Assembly (NCBI GenBank): GCA_034437215.1
Contig: DAOTVC010000149.1
Coordinates: forward strand, 1 to 46,624
DNA from: DAOTVC01 sp034437215
GTDB lineage: Bacteria; Chloroflexota; Anaerolineae; B4-G1; SLSP01
Direction: 5' to 3'
DNA length: 46,624 nucleotides
A program made the translations under genes and the position numbers. The notes under the pieces are model-generated. The model saw only the letters and a program-made list of their open reading frames with translations. It had not been told where the DNA came from and did not search any database. Shown here piece after piece: positions 39,416 to 46,624 of the stretch. Numbering within the stretch: position 1 is the stretch's first letter; every line of letters begins with the position of its first letter.

Positions 39416-41799
39416 CCCTCCACCTCGATCTGGGTCATGGCCTCACGCCGCTGCATAGGCAGCAGGACGGTGAAGGTACTGCCTTCGTCGGGCGTGCTCT
39501 GTACCCAGACGCGCCCCCCGTGCGCCTCGGCCAGCGCCTTGACGATAGTCAATCCGATACCGAGCCCCCCGGCCTCCAGACTGAGGGGGTTGTCGGCCCG
39601 GTAGAAACGCTCCCAGATGTGCGGCTGCTCCTCGGGCTTGATCCCGACCCCCGTATCGGCAACCCAGAGGGAGAAGAAATCGGGGTCCCCCAGACTATCC
39701 TGGACGGAGCGCACGCCCACCACCACGTGCCCCTCGGGATAGGTGAACTTCACGGCGTTGCTGAGGAGGTTGTCGAGAATCTGGCGCACGCGGTGGGGAT
39801 CGATCTCCACCCGGGGCAGGTCCTCGGGCAGATCGAGCTGGACGGTCAGCTGGCGGTCCTGGATGCGCTCCTTGTAGCGGCCCACCACCTCCCGCAACAG
39901 GGAGGGGAGCTTCACCGTCTGATAGCTCAAGCCGAACTTACCCCGCTCCACCTCCGCCACGCTGATGAGGTTGTTGGTGATGAAGTTCATGCGCAGCGCG
40001 TTCTCGCGGATAACGCCGACGAACTGGCGTACCGTGGGAGGGATGCGCCCCCCGATGTCGGAGAGGAGGAGCTCGGCGTAGCCTTTGATGGCGGTCAGGG
40101 GTGTACGCAGCTCGTGGGAGATGCTGGCGATGAACTCGCGCTTCGCCTCCTCAGCCAGATACTCGCGGGTCACGTCCTGCAGCAGGGCCGCCACGCCCAA
40201 GCGCGCGCCGTCCTCCATCCGTACCGGCGCGGCATTGACGCGGATCTTCCGGTCTCCCATGTCAAAGAGGGTATTCAAGGGCTCGTCCAACGTCACGAGC
40301 AGCTCGGGCTGCACAGTGCTCTCGAGAGCGGCCTTCTCCACGAGCAGCGTCAGCTCCTGCCCCAACACCTGTTCGCGCGAAGTGTGCAGAATCTCCTCGG
40401 CGGCCTTGTTCATCAACAGCACGTTGCCGTCGGAGTCGCTCACCAGCAGCCCCTCCACCATGCTCTCGAAGATGGCATCCTGGCGCTGGAGATCCTCCTC
40501 CCGCATGGCCAGATAGCGGCTGATCTCGGAGGCCTTCTCCTGCAGTTCGCGATAGAGGCGGCTGTTCTCCACCGCCCCGGCGATCTGCACGGCGATGGTC
40601 GTCGCCAGACGCTCCTGCTCTTCGGTGAAGGCCTTGCCGCTGTGGTCGTTGCAGGCCAGAAGCACGCCCACCGTCCGCCCCTGACGGGTGAGGGGCTGGA
40701 GGAGCACAGGCCCCTCACGGCGTACCTTGAGCAGTTCGAAAAGGGGCTTGAGGGGTGCGAAGTCCTCGTGTACGCGGTAGACCACCTGCCTCTCGTGGAG
40801 CGCAAAGCCCAGCGTCTTGTACTGCGCAAGAGAGACCTCCACGGGGCGGCTGTACCGGCGGCCCAGGAGCTCGTAGTTGGCGACGAGGTTGAGCACGCCG
40901 CGCTTGTCCTCGGGACGCAGGAAGATGGCGACCCGGTCGGTGTTCAAGGCCATGGCGACGTGTTCCACGATATCCCCCAGCATCCCACGCAGGTCGAGGG
41001 ACTCCCCGATGGACTTGGTCGCCTCGATGAGGAAGAGGAGCTCCTGACTCTGGCGCAGCGCCTGCTCGCTGAGATCGTGGAGATCCAAGCGATAGGCCTG
41101 CAGATCCTGCAGGGCCGACTGGTAGAGCACGATGGCGAAGAGCGGATAGCCGAGAAGCGCGATAAGGCGGCCCAGCCCCTCCCCACTCTGGGTCAGAAAG
41201 CCGGGCAGCGATCCGACAAGGCCCAGGACCGATCCGAAAGCCAGAACGAAGAAGGCGAGTGAGGCCAGACGGCCTCCCAGGATCGCACGCCGGGACCAGC
41301 AGAGCACGCCCCCCGCGACTCCCAGGAGGGCGGCGGTCCCATACCAGACGGGCACCTGCCAGTAGTCGTTGTAGGCCAGCGGGAAGGCGGCGACGGCAAT
41401 GCGCCACGAGACGAGCGCTATCAGCAGGCAGAGGGCCCAGATCCCCAAGAAGATACCCAGGACGGTCCTGCTTTTCTCAAGCCAGAGGGGCGTGCCGAAA
41501 GCCCAGAGCAGGAGAAAGATGGAGAGGGGTTCGATGGCATAGAGAAAGGGCGCCGTAAAGAGCGCCGCCACCGAGGTCGCCTCGACCTGGGAGGGGGCCA
41601 ATGCAGCTCCCAGAATCCGGAGCCCCATGAGCGCCCCCAGGGCATAGACGAAGGGCTGCAGGTCGTCGTTGTGCGTCTCACGCCACTCGATCCACGCAAT
41701 TCCCGCCGCAGGGAGAAGACCCAAGAAGATCAGCAGATGGTAGACGGCGGTCCCCGGAAGGGTATTCAGCAAGTTCGCAATGAAGGCAAAACCGATCAC
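39412..41799 (-). CDS. Multi-sensor hybrid-free histidine kinase, 7TM-GAF-PAS
   Basis: The 795-residue kinase has seven or eight N-terminal membrane helices (about 1-230), a GAF domain (about 255-410, ESLDLRGMLGDIVEHVAMALNTDRVAIFL), a PAS domain (about 435-545, FESMVEGLLVSDSDGNVLLMN), the phospho-acceptor H562 in SISHELRTPL, and a complete ATPase with DNLLSNAVKF, ADTGVGI, and GGLGIGLTIV. No response regulator lies beside it. It starts at a GTG (41799). Confidence 0.92.
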   Translation of the reverse strand: MIGFAFIANLLNTLPGTAVYHLLIFLGLLPAAGIAWIEWRETHNDDLQPFVYALGALMGLRILGAALAPSQVEATSVAALFTAPFLYAIEPLSIFLLLWAFGTPLWLEKSRTVLGIFLGIWALCLLIALVSWRIAVAAFPLAYNDYWQVPVWYGTAALLGVAGGVLCWSRRAILGGRLASLAFFVLAFGSVLGLVGSLPGFLTQSGEGLGRLIALLGYPLFAIVLYQSALQDLQAYRLDLHDLSEQALRQSQELLFLIEATKSIGESLDLRGMLGDIVEHVAMALNTDRVAIFLRPEDKRGVLNLVANYELLGRRYSRPVEVSLAQYKTLGFALHERQVVYRVHEDFAPLKPLFELLKVRREGPVLLQPLTRQGRTVGVLLACNDHSGKAFTEEQERLATTIAVQIAGAVENSRLYRELQEKASEISRYLAMREEDLQRQDAIFESMVEGLLVSDSDGNVLLMNKAAEEILHTSREQVLGQELTLLVEKAALESTVQPELLVTLDEPLNTLFDMGDRKIRVNAAPVRMEDGARLGVAALLQDVTREYLAEEAKREFIASISHELRTPLTAIKGYAELLLSDIGGRIPPTVRQFVGVIRENALRMNFITNNLISVAEVERGKFGLSYQTVKLPSLLREVVGRYKERIQDRQLTVQLDLPEDLPRVEIDPHRVRQILDNLLSNAVKFTYPEGHVVVGVRSVQDSLGDPDFFSLWVADTGVGIKPEEQPHIWERFYRADNPLSLEAGGLGIGLTIVKALAEAHGGRVWVQSTPDEGSTFTVLLPMQRREAMTQIEVEG

Positions 41800-41823
41800 G
41801 TTACCCTCTCCTACACACTTATC

Positions 41824-42393
41824 TCACGCTGCCACGACCACGGAGCCGCAGAAGGGGCAAGTTGCCCTGTCCTCCGCGGACCACTCCACCTCATCCAAGC
41901 GCAGCGGCGCCCGGCACGCCGGACAGTGGGCCGGCAACCGCGCCGTGCGGGCCTGCGCAGCTGTAGGAGGCGGGGATTCCGTCTCCCACCGGGCCTCCAT
42001 CTCCGCGCGGAAACTCTGCGCTGCAGTGGAGTCACCGCGCGCCTCCAACCGCCGGACGATACCCTCGACCAGGGAGCGCACGAGGCCCGCGTGGCCCAGT
42101 TCTCCCGACCTCTCAACGGCCCGGCGGGCCCGCGCCTGAGCCTGGTCCACAAGGTCGGCCCTGAGGTAGGCCCGTCCGGCCTCCAGATCCATCTGCACGC
42201 CGGCCCGTACCCGTCCTCGCGCGTAAGCCTCCGTCGCCAGACGGTCGTAGACGGCAGCCGCCTGCGCATGCTGCCCGAGATCCAGCAACCGCTGGGCGTT
42301 CACCAGCGCCCGTCGCACGACGGGCGGCAGGCGTCTCCCTCCTCGGGAACCGAGTGGGCGACGGGGGCCGGGACGAAAGGGGCTTCGACGCAT
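41824..42393 (-). CDS. Helical-repeat protein with C-terminal zinc ribbon
   Basis: The 189-residue protein has a basic N-terminus (MRRSPFRPGPRRPLGSRGGRR), helical TPR-like repeats (VVRRALVNAQRLLDLGQHAQAAAVYDRLATEAYARGR, LVDQAQARARRAVERS) and a zinc ribbon CPACRAPL...ATCPFCG. The ATG at 42393, with AAGGAG upstream, is chosen over a longer open frame that runs into xseB. It is 24 bases before the kinase gene and could be an adaptor for it, but that is inferred from position. Confidence 0.75.
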   Translation of the reverse strand: MRRSPFRPGPRRPLGSRGGRRLPPVVRRALVNAQRLLDLGQHAQAAAVYDRLATEAYARGRVRAGVQMDLEAGRAYLRADLVDQAQARARRAVERSGELGHAGLVRSLVEGIVRRLEARGDSTAAQSFRAEMEARWETESPPPTAAQARTARLPAHCPACRAPLRLDEVEWSAEDRATCPFCGSVVVAA

Positions 42394-42475
42394 CTTCCTT
42401 ATCTCCTTGTTTAGGTGGCAGACGACAGTCCAGGGCTCGAGGGAGCACCCACGGCAGCAAGAGCGCCGGGCGCCG

Positions 42476-42721
42476 CTAGGAGTCCCCGGTGAAGTCTTGG
42501 AGGGTCTCTTCTCCCCTCTCGTCCGTGACGAGCTGCTTGACCTGAAGCTCGACGTCATCCAGCAGCTCCTGACAGCGCAGAGAGAGAGCACGGCCCCGGC
42601 GATAGAGGCCCACCGTCTCCTCCAGCGTCAGGGAGCCCTCCTCCAACTGTCGGACGGTCTGCTCCAGTTCGGTCAGTGCCTCCTCGAAGGAGAGCGCCTC
42701 TACAGGATTCGACTTTGGCAT
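42476..42721 (-). CDS. xseB: Exodeoxyribonuclease VII small subunit XseB
   Basis: XseB pairs with XseA in single-strand DNA degradation. The 81-residue protein has the family pattern SFEEALTELEQTVRQLEEGSLTLEETVGLYRRGRALSLRCQELLDDVELQVKQL. xseA usually lies just upstream; here it does not, and xseB has its own promoter. The ATG at 42721 has AAGGAG eight bases before; the GTG at 42730 would be too close to that site. Confidence 0.93.
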   Translation of the reverse strand: MPKSNPVEALSFEEALTELEQTVRQLEEGSLTLEETVGLYRRGRALSLRCQELLDDVELQVKQLVTDERGEETLQDFTGDS

Positions 42722-42759
42722 AGCCTCCACTCCTTGTCGCGGGGAATCGCTTCTCTTCC

Positions 42760-42788
42760 ATTATAACCATCTTTTCACCGATGTCTAA
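42760..42788 (-). promoter_or_regulatory. Promoter of the xseB operon
   Basis: TTAGAC (42783-42788), 17-base spacer, TATAAT (42760-42765). A second candidate lies further up (TACAAT at 42792-42797). Confidence 0.75.
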
Positions 42789-42908
42789 AAGATTGTACCA
42801 CGCCTCCCCAAACTGCAACACTTCGTCAAGGAGACGAGAGGATCTTTAGCGGATCTTTTTAGAAGGACCCTCTCCCCTTGCGGTCCCTGCCGGTAACAAC
42901 CAGAGTCA

Positions 42909-42936
42909 TTGACGCGCTAACCTTTACGGTTATACT
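42909..42936 (+). promoter_or_regulatory. Promoter of the beta-lactamase-like gene
   Basis: TTGACG (42909-42914), 16-base spacer, TATACT (42931-42936). Confidence 0.78.
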
Positions 42937-42978
42937 TCCTAGCATGCACAGTTGGAATTAATCTGAGGTGAGATTGCG

Positions 42979-44421
42979 GTGAACGAGAAGAGAGGAAACG
43001 GCATCTGGCTGCTCTTCGTACTGATCAGCCTGCTCGTCCTGGCCTTCGCCTGGCTCTACACGGGCTGGCGGTCCAGTCAACGGGTGTTACCCCACGGTGT
43101 AACCCTGGGGGGACTTCCGGTGGGCGGGATGACGCGGGAGCAGGCGCTCAACACCCTCGCTGAGGCCTACTCGGCCCCCCTCACTGTCTACTACCGGGAG
43201 AAGGAGATTCTCCTGGTACCCGAGATGGTGGAGCTCGCGCTCAATGTCGACGCGACGACGGAGCAGCTAAACCAGATCCTCCTGGCGCAGTCGGGCCCGC
43301 AGGGCTTCATCGACTACCTGGTGTATGAGGTGCGGGGAGGAGAGGCGGAGGTGCAAGAGGTCTCCCCCATCCTGAACTACGAGCGGGCGCGCCTCGACGC
43401 CTTCCTCGCGCGCACGGCGCAGCAGTTCGATCACCCGCCCCTGGAGCCCGTCCCGCTGCCCGAAGCCGGCACCTTCCGGCCCCCGGAGCCGGGCACCACC
43501 CTCGATCAGAAGGCCTCGCTCCCCCTCCTCGTCGCGGCCCTCCTCTCTCCGACCCAGAAGGAGGTCGTCCTCGTGGTGGAGATGGAGCCCATACCGCCGG
43601 CCTCCCTGGACTTTCTCCGCCAGGCCCTGGAGCAACGGCTGGAGGGCTTTACCGGTGTGGCAGGGATCTTCATCAAGAACCTCGATTCGGGCCAGCAGCT
43701 CTGCTACAACTGCGAGGTGGCCTTCTCCGGACTCAGCACCCTCAAAATTGGGATCGTGCCCGCCTTCTACCGTGATCTCGATGTGCCCCCCACCCCCGAG
43801 ACAACCCGGCTCATCAGTGCCACACTGACGGGGAGTAACAACGCCGCAGCAAACCTGCTCCTGGCCGAGATCGGTGCGGGGGATCCTTACACCGGCGCTC
43901 TCAAGGTCACGGAGTTCCTGCAGGGCCTCGGTCTGGAGAGCACCTATATCGCCGCCCCCTACGATCTGAAGGCGGGGGTGGAGGAGCCGGACATCGTTAC
44001 ACCGGGCAACGGACGGACCGACTTCTACACCGAGCCCGATCCTTACATCCAGACGTCACCCCTGGACATCGGGCTGCTCCTGGAGGGGTTATGCCGGTGC
44101 GCGCAAGGCGGGGGACACCTCCGGCTACTCTACCCTCAGGAGATCACGCCCCTGGAGTGTGAGCAGACGCTTAACTGGATGGAGCAGAACCGCGGCAACA
44201 GCCTGCTGGGTGAGGGGATGCCCCCCGAGACGCGCATCGCCCACAAGCACGGCTGGGCGGAGGGCACCCACGCGGACGTAGCGCTGGTGGAGAGCCCCAA
44301 CGCCAAGTTCGTCATCGCCGTCTTCCTCTACCAGCCCAACTGGCTCGTCTGGGAGGAGAGCGCCCCCACCTTCGCCGACATCGGGCAGCTCGCCTACCGC
44401 TTCTTCAACCCGGCGCCCTAG
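42979..44421 (+). CDS. Membrane-anchored class A beta-lactamase-like serine hydrolase with a peptidoglycan-binding domain
   Basis: The 480-residue protein has one N-terminal helix (IWLLFVLISLLVLAFAWLY), a VanW/YkuD-type peptidoglycan-binding domain (VLPHGVTLGGLPVGGMTREQALNTLAEAY, about 37-150) and a C-terminal class A fold. The nucleophile is S253 in STLK (SxxK), with S286-N287-N288 for SDN and K423-H424-G425 for KTG. Such variants are usually not antibiotic-resistance enzymes; a wall carboxypeptidase or esterase is more likely. It starts at a GTG at 42979 with GAGGTGA upstream. Confidence 0.85.
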   Translation: MNEKRGNGIWLLFVLISLLVLAFAWLYTGWRSSQRVLPHGVTLGGLPVGGMTREQALNTLAEAYSAPLTVYYREKEILLVPEMVELALNVDATTEQLNQILLAQSGPQGFIDYLVYEVRGGEAEVQEVSPILNYERARLDAFLARTAQQFDHPPLEPVPLPEAGTFRPPEPGTTLDQKASLPLLVAALLSPTQKEVVLVVEMEPIPPASLDFLRQALEQRLEGFTGVAGIFIKNLDSGQQLCYNCEVAFSGLSTLKIGIVPAFYRDLDVPPTPETTRLISATLTGSNNAAANLLLAEIGAGDPYTGALKVTEFLQGLGLESTYIAAPYDLKAGVEEPDIVTPGNGRTDFYTEPDPYIQTSPLDIGLLLEGLCRCAQGGGHLRLLYPQEITPLECEQTLNWMEQNRGNSLLGEGMPPETRIAHKHGWAEGTHADVALVESPNAKFVIAVFLYQPNWLVWEESAPTFADIGQLAYRFFNPAP

Positions 44422-44572
44422 AAGGTAGGGATCAGGGATTGGGGATCAGGGAGGAGTACTTCCCGCGCAACTGCAAAGCAGCGTCCTCAACTGGGGCCTG
44501 TGAGCGCAAACTGCGCTTTGCGGGTCAGCTTCCCTGCTACCGCAGCTGGGCAATCGCGCCATTTTCGCAAGT
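44422..44572. other. Noncoding gap with short direct and inverted repeats
   Basis: No gene. Contains GGGATCAGGGA twice (from 44429), CTGC-AAA-GCAG, and CGCAAA-CTGCGC-TTTGCG. Confidence 0.55.
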
Positions 44573-44737
44573 CTAAGCGTCTGTAAGAAAACAACTTCCC
44601 GACGTCGGATGCGCGTGTGCCGCAGTGATCCTCTGGCAGTGCTTGAGGCACGCAGACCTCAAACGCGCCCGGAGGAGCCGTTTCATCCCGACTCCAGGGA
44701 GTGCGGGAAGTTATACTTTTACGAACCCTAAGCGTCT
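44573..44737. repeat. Complete copy of the TAAGCG intergenic repeat
   Basis: CTAAGCGTCT occurs at both ends (44573-44582 and 44728-44737). Inside them are inverted ends: GTAAGAAAACAACTTCCCG and, at the far end, its complement (15 of 19 matching). The 5' 39 bases match 7763-7801 and the last 29 match 19484-19512. The right end touches the stop codon of the phosphate-binding-like gene. No ORF is inside. Confidence 0.7.
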
Positions 44738-45582
44738 CAGGGTCCGGCGGTGGTGAGAGGGAGCCAGCCCTGGGCGCTGATGATCGGCCTGGCTTGGGGG
44801 CCGACCAGCCACTGCGTGAGATCCCGCTCCCTGCCCACGGGTTCGGCGCCCCGGAGGACGAGCTGCCAATCGCGGGTCAGAGGGTAGGCCTCCGAAGCCA
44901 GGGTCTGGGCCGTCGGCGGCACCCCCTCGATGGCCAAGGGGCGGACGCGGTCGTTGAGGCGGGCGCTCGAGAGGTAGCCCACGGCTAACGGGTCCGCCTC
45001 GAGCATCTGGACGAGGGCCTCGCTCGTGGGAGCCAGGAGAGCGGTGAGAGCGACGGGGAAGTCCCCCATGACCCGCTCCTGGAAGAGTTGGTACTCCCCC
45101 GAGGCCTCCTCCCGGCTGATCACCTGCGGCGGACCCGGCAGCCCGCCCCACGTCGTCCAGTCCGCCACCCGCCCCTGGAAGAGGTCCCGCAGCTGCTCAA
45201 GCGTCACCCCCGGCAGACCGTTCTGGGGATTGACCACGACGGCCAACCCGTCCCGGGCCAGGGGAACACGCCACACGTCGGCGGAGGGTTCGACGGGCAG
45301 GCGGCTCAGGAGCGCAAGATCGGCCTCCTCCCGCTCCAGGGCCTGCCAGGCGAGGGCATCGGCGCGCTCCAGGAGCACGATCTGCACCGCCGGATGCTCC
45401 CGCTGGTAGGCGGAGACGAGCCCGCGCACGAGGGGCTCTGCGGATTCCGGGTAGACGAAGCGCACGACCTCGGGCGTCACGGAGACGGGCAGGGGCGTAG
45501 GCGTGGGAACCAGGGAGGCAGGCCGGCAGGCGACGAGCAGCGGCAGCAGCACGACCAGCAGAGAGCGCAGCGCCAACCTCAT
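44737..45582 (-). CDS. PstS-like phosphate-binding lipoprotein
   Basis: The 281-residue protein has a lipoprotein signal (MRLALRSLLVVLLPLLVAC) and the PBP-like fold of PstS-type proteins (VSAYQREHPAVQIVLLERADALAW, LFQGRVADWTTWGGLPGPPQVISREEASGEYQLFQERVM, PLAVGYLSSARLND). The phosphate-binding residues of PstS are not certain, so an alternative anion is possible. It overlaps uppP by four bases and no pst transport genes are near. Confidence 0.82.
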   Translation of the reverse strand: MRLALRSLLVVLLPLLVACRPASLVPTPTPLPVSVTPEVVRFVYPESAEPLVRGLVSAYQREHPAVQIVLLERADALAWQALEREEADLALLSRLPVEPSADVWRVPLARDGLAVVVNPQNGLPGVTLEQLRDLFQGRVADWTTWGGLPGPPQVISREEASGEYQLFQERVMGDFPVALTALLAPTSEALVQMLEADPLAVGYLSSARLNDRVRPLAIEGVPPTAQTLASEAYPLTRDWQLVLRGAEPVGRERDLTQWLVGPQARPIISAQGWLPLTTAGP

Positions 45583-46385
45583 CCCAGCGCCCCCGTCAAC
45601 ACGAGCAGTCCCAACGCCGCGCAGTAGAGGGCAAAGGGCCAGAGACTGCGCCTCTTCACCAGGGCCAACAGACCGGCGATGGCGGCGTAACCGGTGAGCG
45701 CGGCGGCGAGGAAGCCCAGGGCCAGCCCTCCCAGAGACACTCCCACGTCATTTCCCCCCGTCAACTGTAACAGTTGGTAGAGGCCGCTCCCCAGGACGAT
45801 GGGCACCGCGAGGAGGAAGCTGAAGCGGGTGGCGTCCTCCCGCTGATACCCGAGGATGAGACCGGCGGCGATGGTGGATCCCGAGCGGCTCAGACCGGGC
45901 GCGATGGCGAGGCTCTGTGCCAGGCCGATGAAGAGGGCCTCGCGCCAGGACATCGACTCCAGGCGGCGGCTGCGGCGGGCCAGATACTCCGAGAGCACGA
46001 GGAGCGCCGCCGTTCCCAGGAGGAAGAGCGCCGCCGCACGGGGTCGCGCGAAGAGAGACTCGAACCAGTCCTCCAGCAGGAAACCGATGAGGGCGGCGGG
46101 CACCGAGCCGAGGATGATCAGCCAGGCCAGGCGGGCCGCGGGTGACGCCCCGGAGCGGGTGCGCAGACTCTGCCACCAGGCCTCACCAATTTCCAGCAGT
46201 TCCCGCCGAAAGTAGATCAGAATGGCGACCAGCGTCCCCAGGTGCAGGACGGTGTCGACGGCGAGACTGGAGGGGGTCCAGCCCAGAAGATAGGGGACGA
46301 TAACGAGGTGTCCGGAGCTGCTGATAGGCAGGAACTCCGTGGCACCCTGCAGGATACCCAGCAAGACGATCTGACTCAGAGACAA
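45579..46385 (-). CDS. uppP: Undecaprenyl-diphosphatase UppP (BacA)
   Basis: UppP recycles undecaprenyl pyrophosphate for wall synthesis at the membrane. Motifs FLPISSSGHL and PGLSRSGSTIAAG (the active-site regions) and about eight hydrophobic segments are present. The start is a TTG at 46385, the only codon with a good site (GGAGG seven bases upstream), giving 268 residues, the usual length; the open frame continues upstream without family resemblance. Its stop overlaps the next gene. Confidence 0.94.
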   Translation of the reverse strand: MSLSQIVLLGILQGATEFLPISSSGHLVIVPYLLGWTPSSLAVDTVLHLGTLVAILIYFRRELLEIGEAWWQSLRTRSGASPAARLAWLIILGSVPAALIGFLLEDWFESLFARPRAAALFLLGTAALLVLSEYLARRSRRLESMSWREALFIGLAQSLAIAPGLSRSGSTIAAGLILGYQREDATRFSFLLAVPIVLGSGLYQLLQLTGGNDVGVSLGGLALGFLAAALTGYAAIAGLLALVKRRSLWPFALYCAALGLLVLTGALG

Positions 46386-46414
46386 CGCTGTACCTCCATT
46401 TCTACACGTCCGCC

Positions 46415-46442
46415 ATGATACCAGCCACGATGAAAAGGGCAA
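46415..46442 (-). promoter_or_regulatory. Promoter of uppP and the PstS-like gene
   Basis: TTGCCC (46437-46442), 16-base spacer, TATCAT (46415-46420). Confidence 0.65.
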
Positions 46443-46549
46443 GGGAGGACGTGGTCGACCCGCTGCCTCGGCTCGATGGCGGGTCACAGAGCTCAGGATA
46501 AGACGAGATGCCGTCTTCTCATCCCGCAAGTGTCGCAGCCGATGCGGGC

Positions 46550-46577
46550 TTGTCAAAACGCCCCTTTGTGGTATGAT
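46550..46577 (+). promoter_or_regulatory. Promoter of the tRNA gene
   Basis: TTGTCA (46550-46555), 16-base spacer, TATGAT (46572-46577), ending ten bases before the tRNA. Confidence 0.8.
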
Positions 46578-46587
46578 TTGGAGCGTT

Positions 46588-46624
46588 CGGGGCGTAGCGC
46601 AGCTTGGCTAGCGCGCACGGTTCG
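46588..46624 (+). tRNA. tRNA-Pro, 3' part cut off by the window edge
   Basis: The 5' half reads acceptor strand CGGGGCG (46588-46594), TA, D-stem GCGC/GCGC (46597-46600 with 46611-46614), G26, anticodon strand CACGG (46616-46620) and TT, then CG as anticodon bases 34-35. A C at position 1 with CGGGGCG is typical of tRNA-Pro, so the anticodon is probably CGG; the third base lies outside. Confidence 0.85.

Noticed and set aside
39520..41262. 580-residue open frame on the plus strand, opposite the histidine kinase
   Set aside because: It lies wholly antisense to a kinase with all its motifs; its composition is Leu/Gly/Arg/His-rich with no recognisable domain. Such frames are common in GC-rich DNA.

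Overview
The window is a GC-rich piece of bacterial chromosome with about 40 protein genes and the first half of one tRNA gene at its right edge. Protein content (a DUF11-repeat surface protein, several lipoproteins with Pro/Thr-rich linkers, a zinc ribbon-LysM membrane protein, a YegD-like Hsp70, a CHAT protease, a soluble FtsK-like ATPase, a CarD-like regulator, a five-gene branched-chain amino acid transporter) suggests a Chloroflexota bacterium, probably near Anaerolineae. That placement is from gene content and style only; there is no rRNA gene. Lipobox signal peptides and the absence of outer-membrane genes fit a monoderm cell.

Layout, left to right. 1-6420: a DUF11 repeat protein cut by the window edge, yraN-miaA, a serine palmitoyltransferase-like enzyme, queG and a lipoprotein. 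6605-12306: a LysM membrane protein, a 430-base noncoding patchwork, a small conserved protein followed by a receiver/ParA-like fusion, tatA, and an Hsp70-like protein. 12363-17789: livJHMGF on the minus strand. 18141-23463: a small membrane protein, ribosomal protein L25, an alpha-amylase lipoprotein and an EF-G paralogue. 23661-28098: a transmembrane receptor-like protein downstream of a CHAT protease, with a divergent stand-alone receiver protein. 28114-31630: hemW, an ABC ATPase, a GIY-YIG/zinc ribbon/NUDIX fusion and a small membrane protein. 31831-34951: the divergent FtsK-like and CarD-like genes, an AT-rich repeat region and a metallo-beta-lactamase-fold protein. 35012-46385: a DUF4349 lipoprotein, a LysM/M23 peptidase-birA-phosphoesterase operon, an xseB-zinc ribbon-histidine kinase-DUF192 operon, a class A beta-lactamase-like protein and uppP with a phosphate-binding-like lipoprotein. 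A tRNA-Pro gene begins at 46588.

The sequence is unusually legible for promoters: about 20 TTGaca-N16/17-TAtaAT boxes sit in front of genes, often with a 16-base spacer. Two genes (yraN and the receiver at 27715) start exactly 7 bases after a -10 box, so their mRNAs should be leaderless. Convergent gene pairs are separated by long perfect palindromes that should act as two-way terminators.

The best candidates for something new are: (1) the CHAT protease plus membrane receptor-like gene pair with the divergent receiver whose phospho-acceptor Asp is replaced by Glu; (2) the FtsK-like ATPase gene, whose consensus promoter carries a GAAC-N4-GTTC (LexA-type) box at its start site, divergent from carD, which has its own palindromic operator candidate; and (3) a small family of intergenic repeats that begin at stop codons (7763, 19354, 44573).
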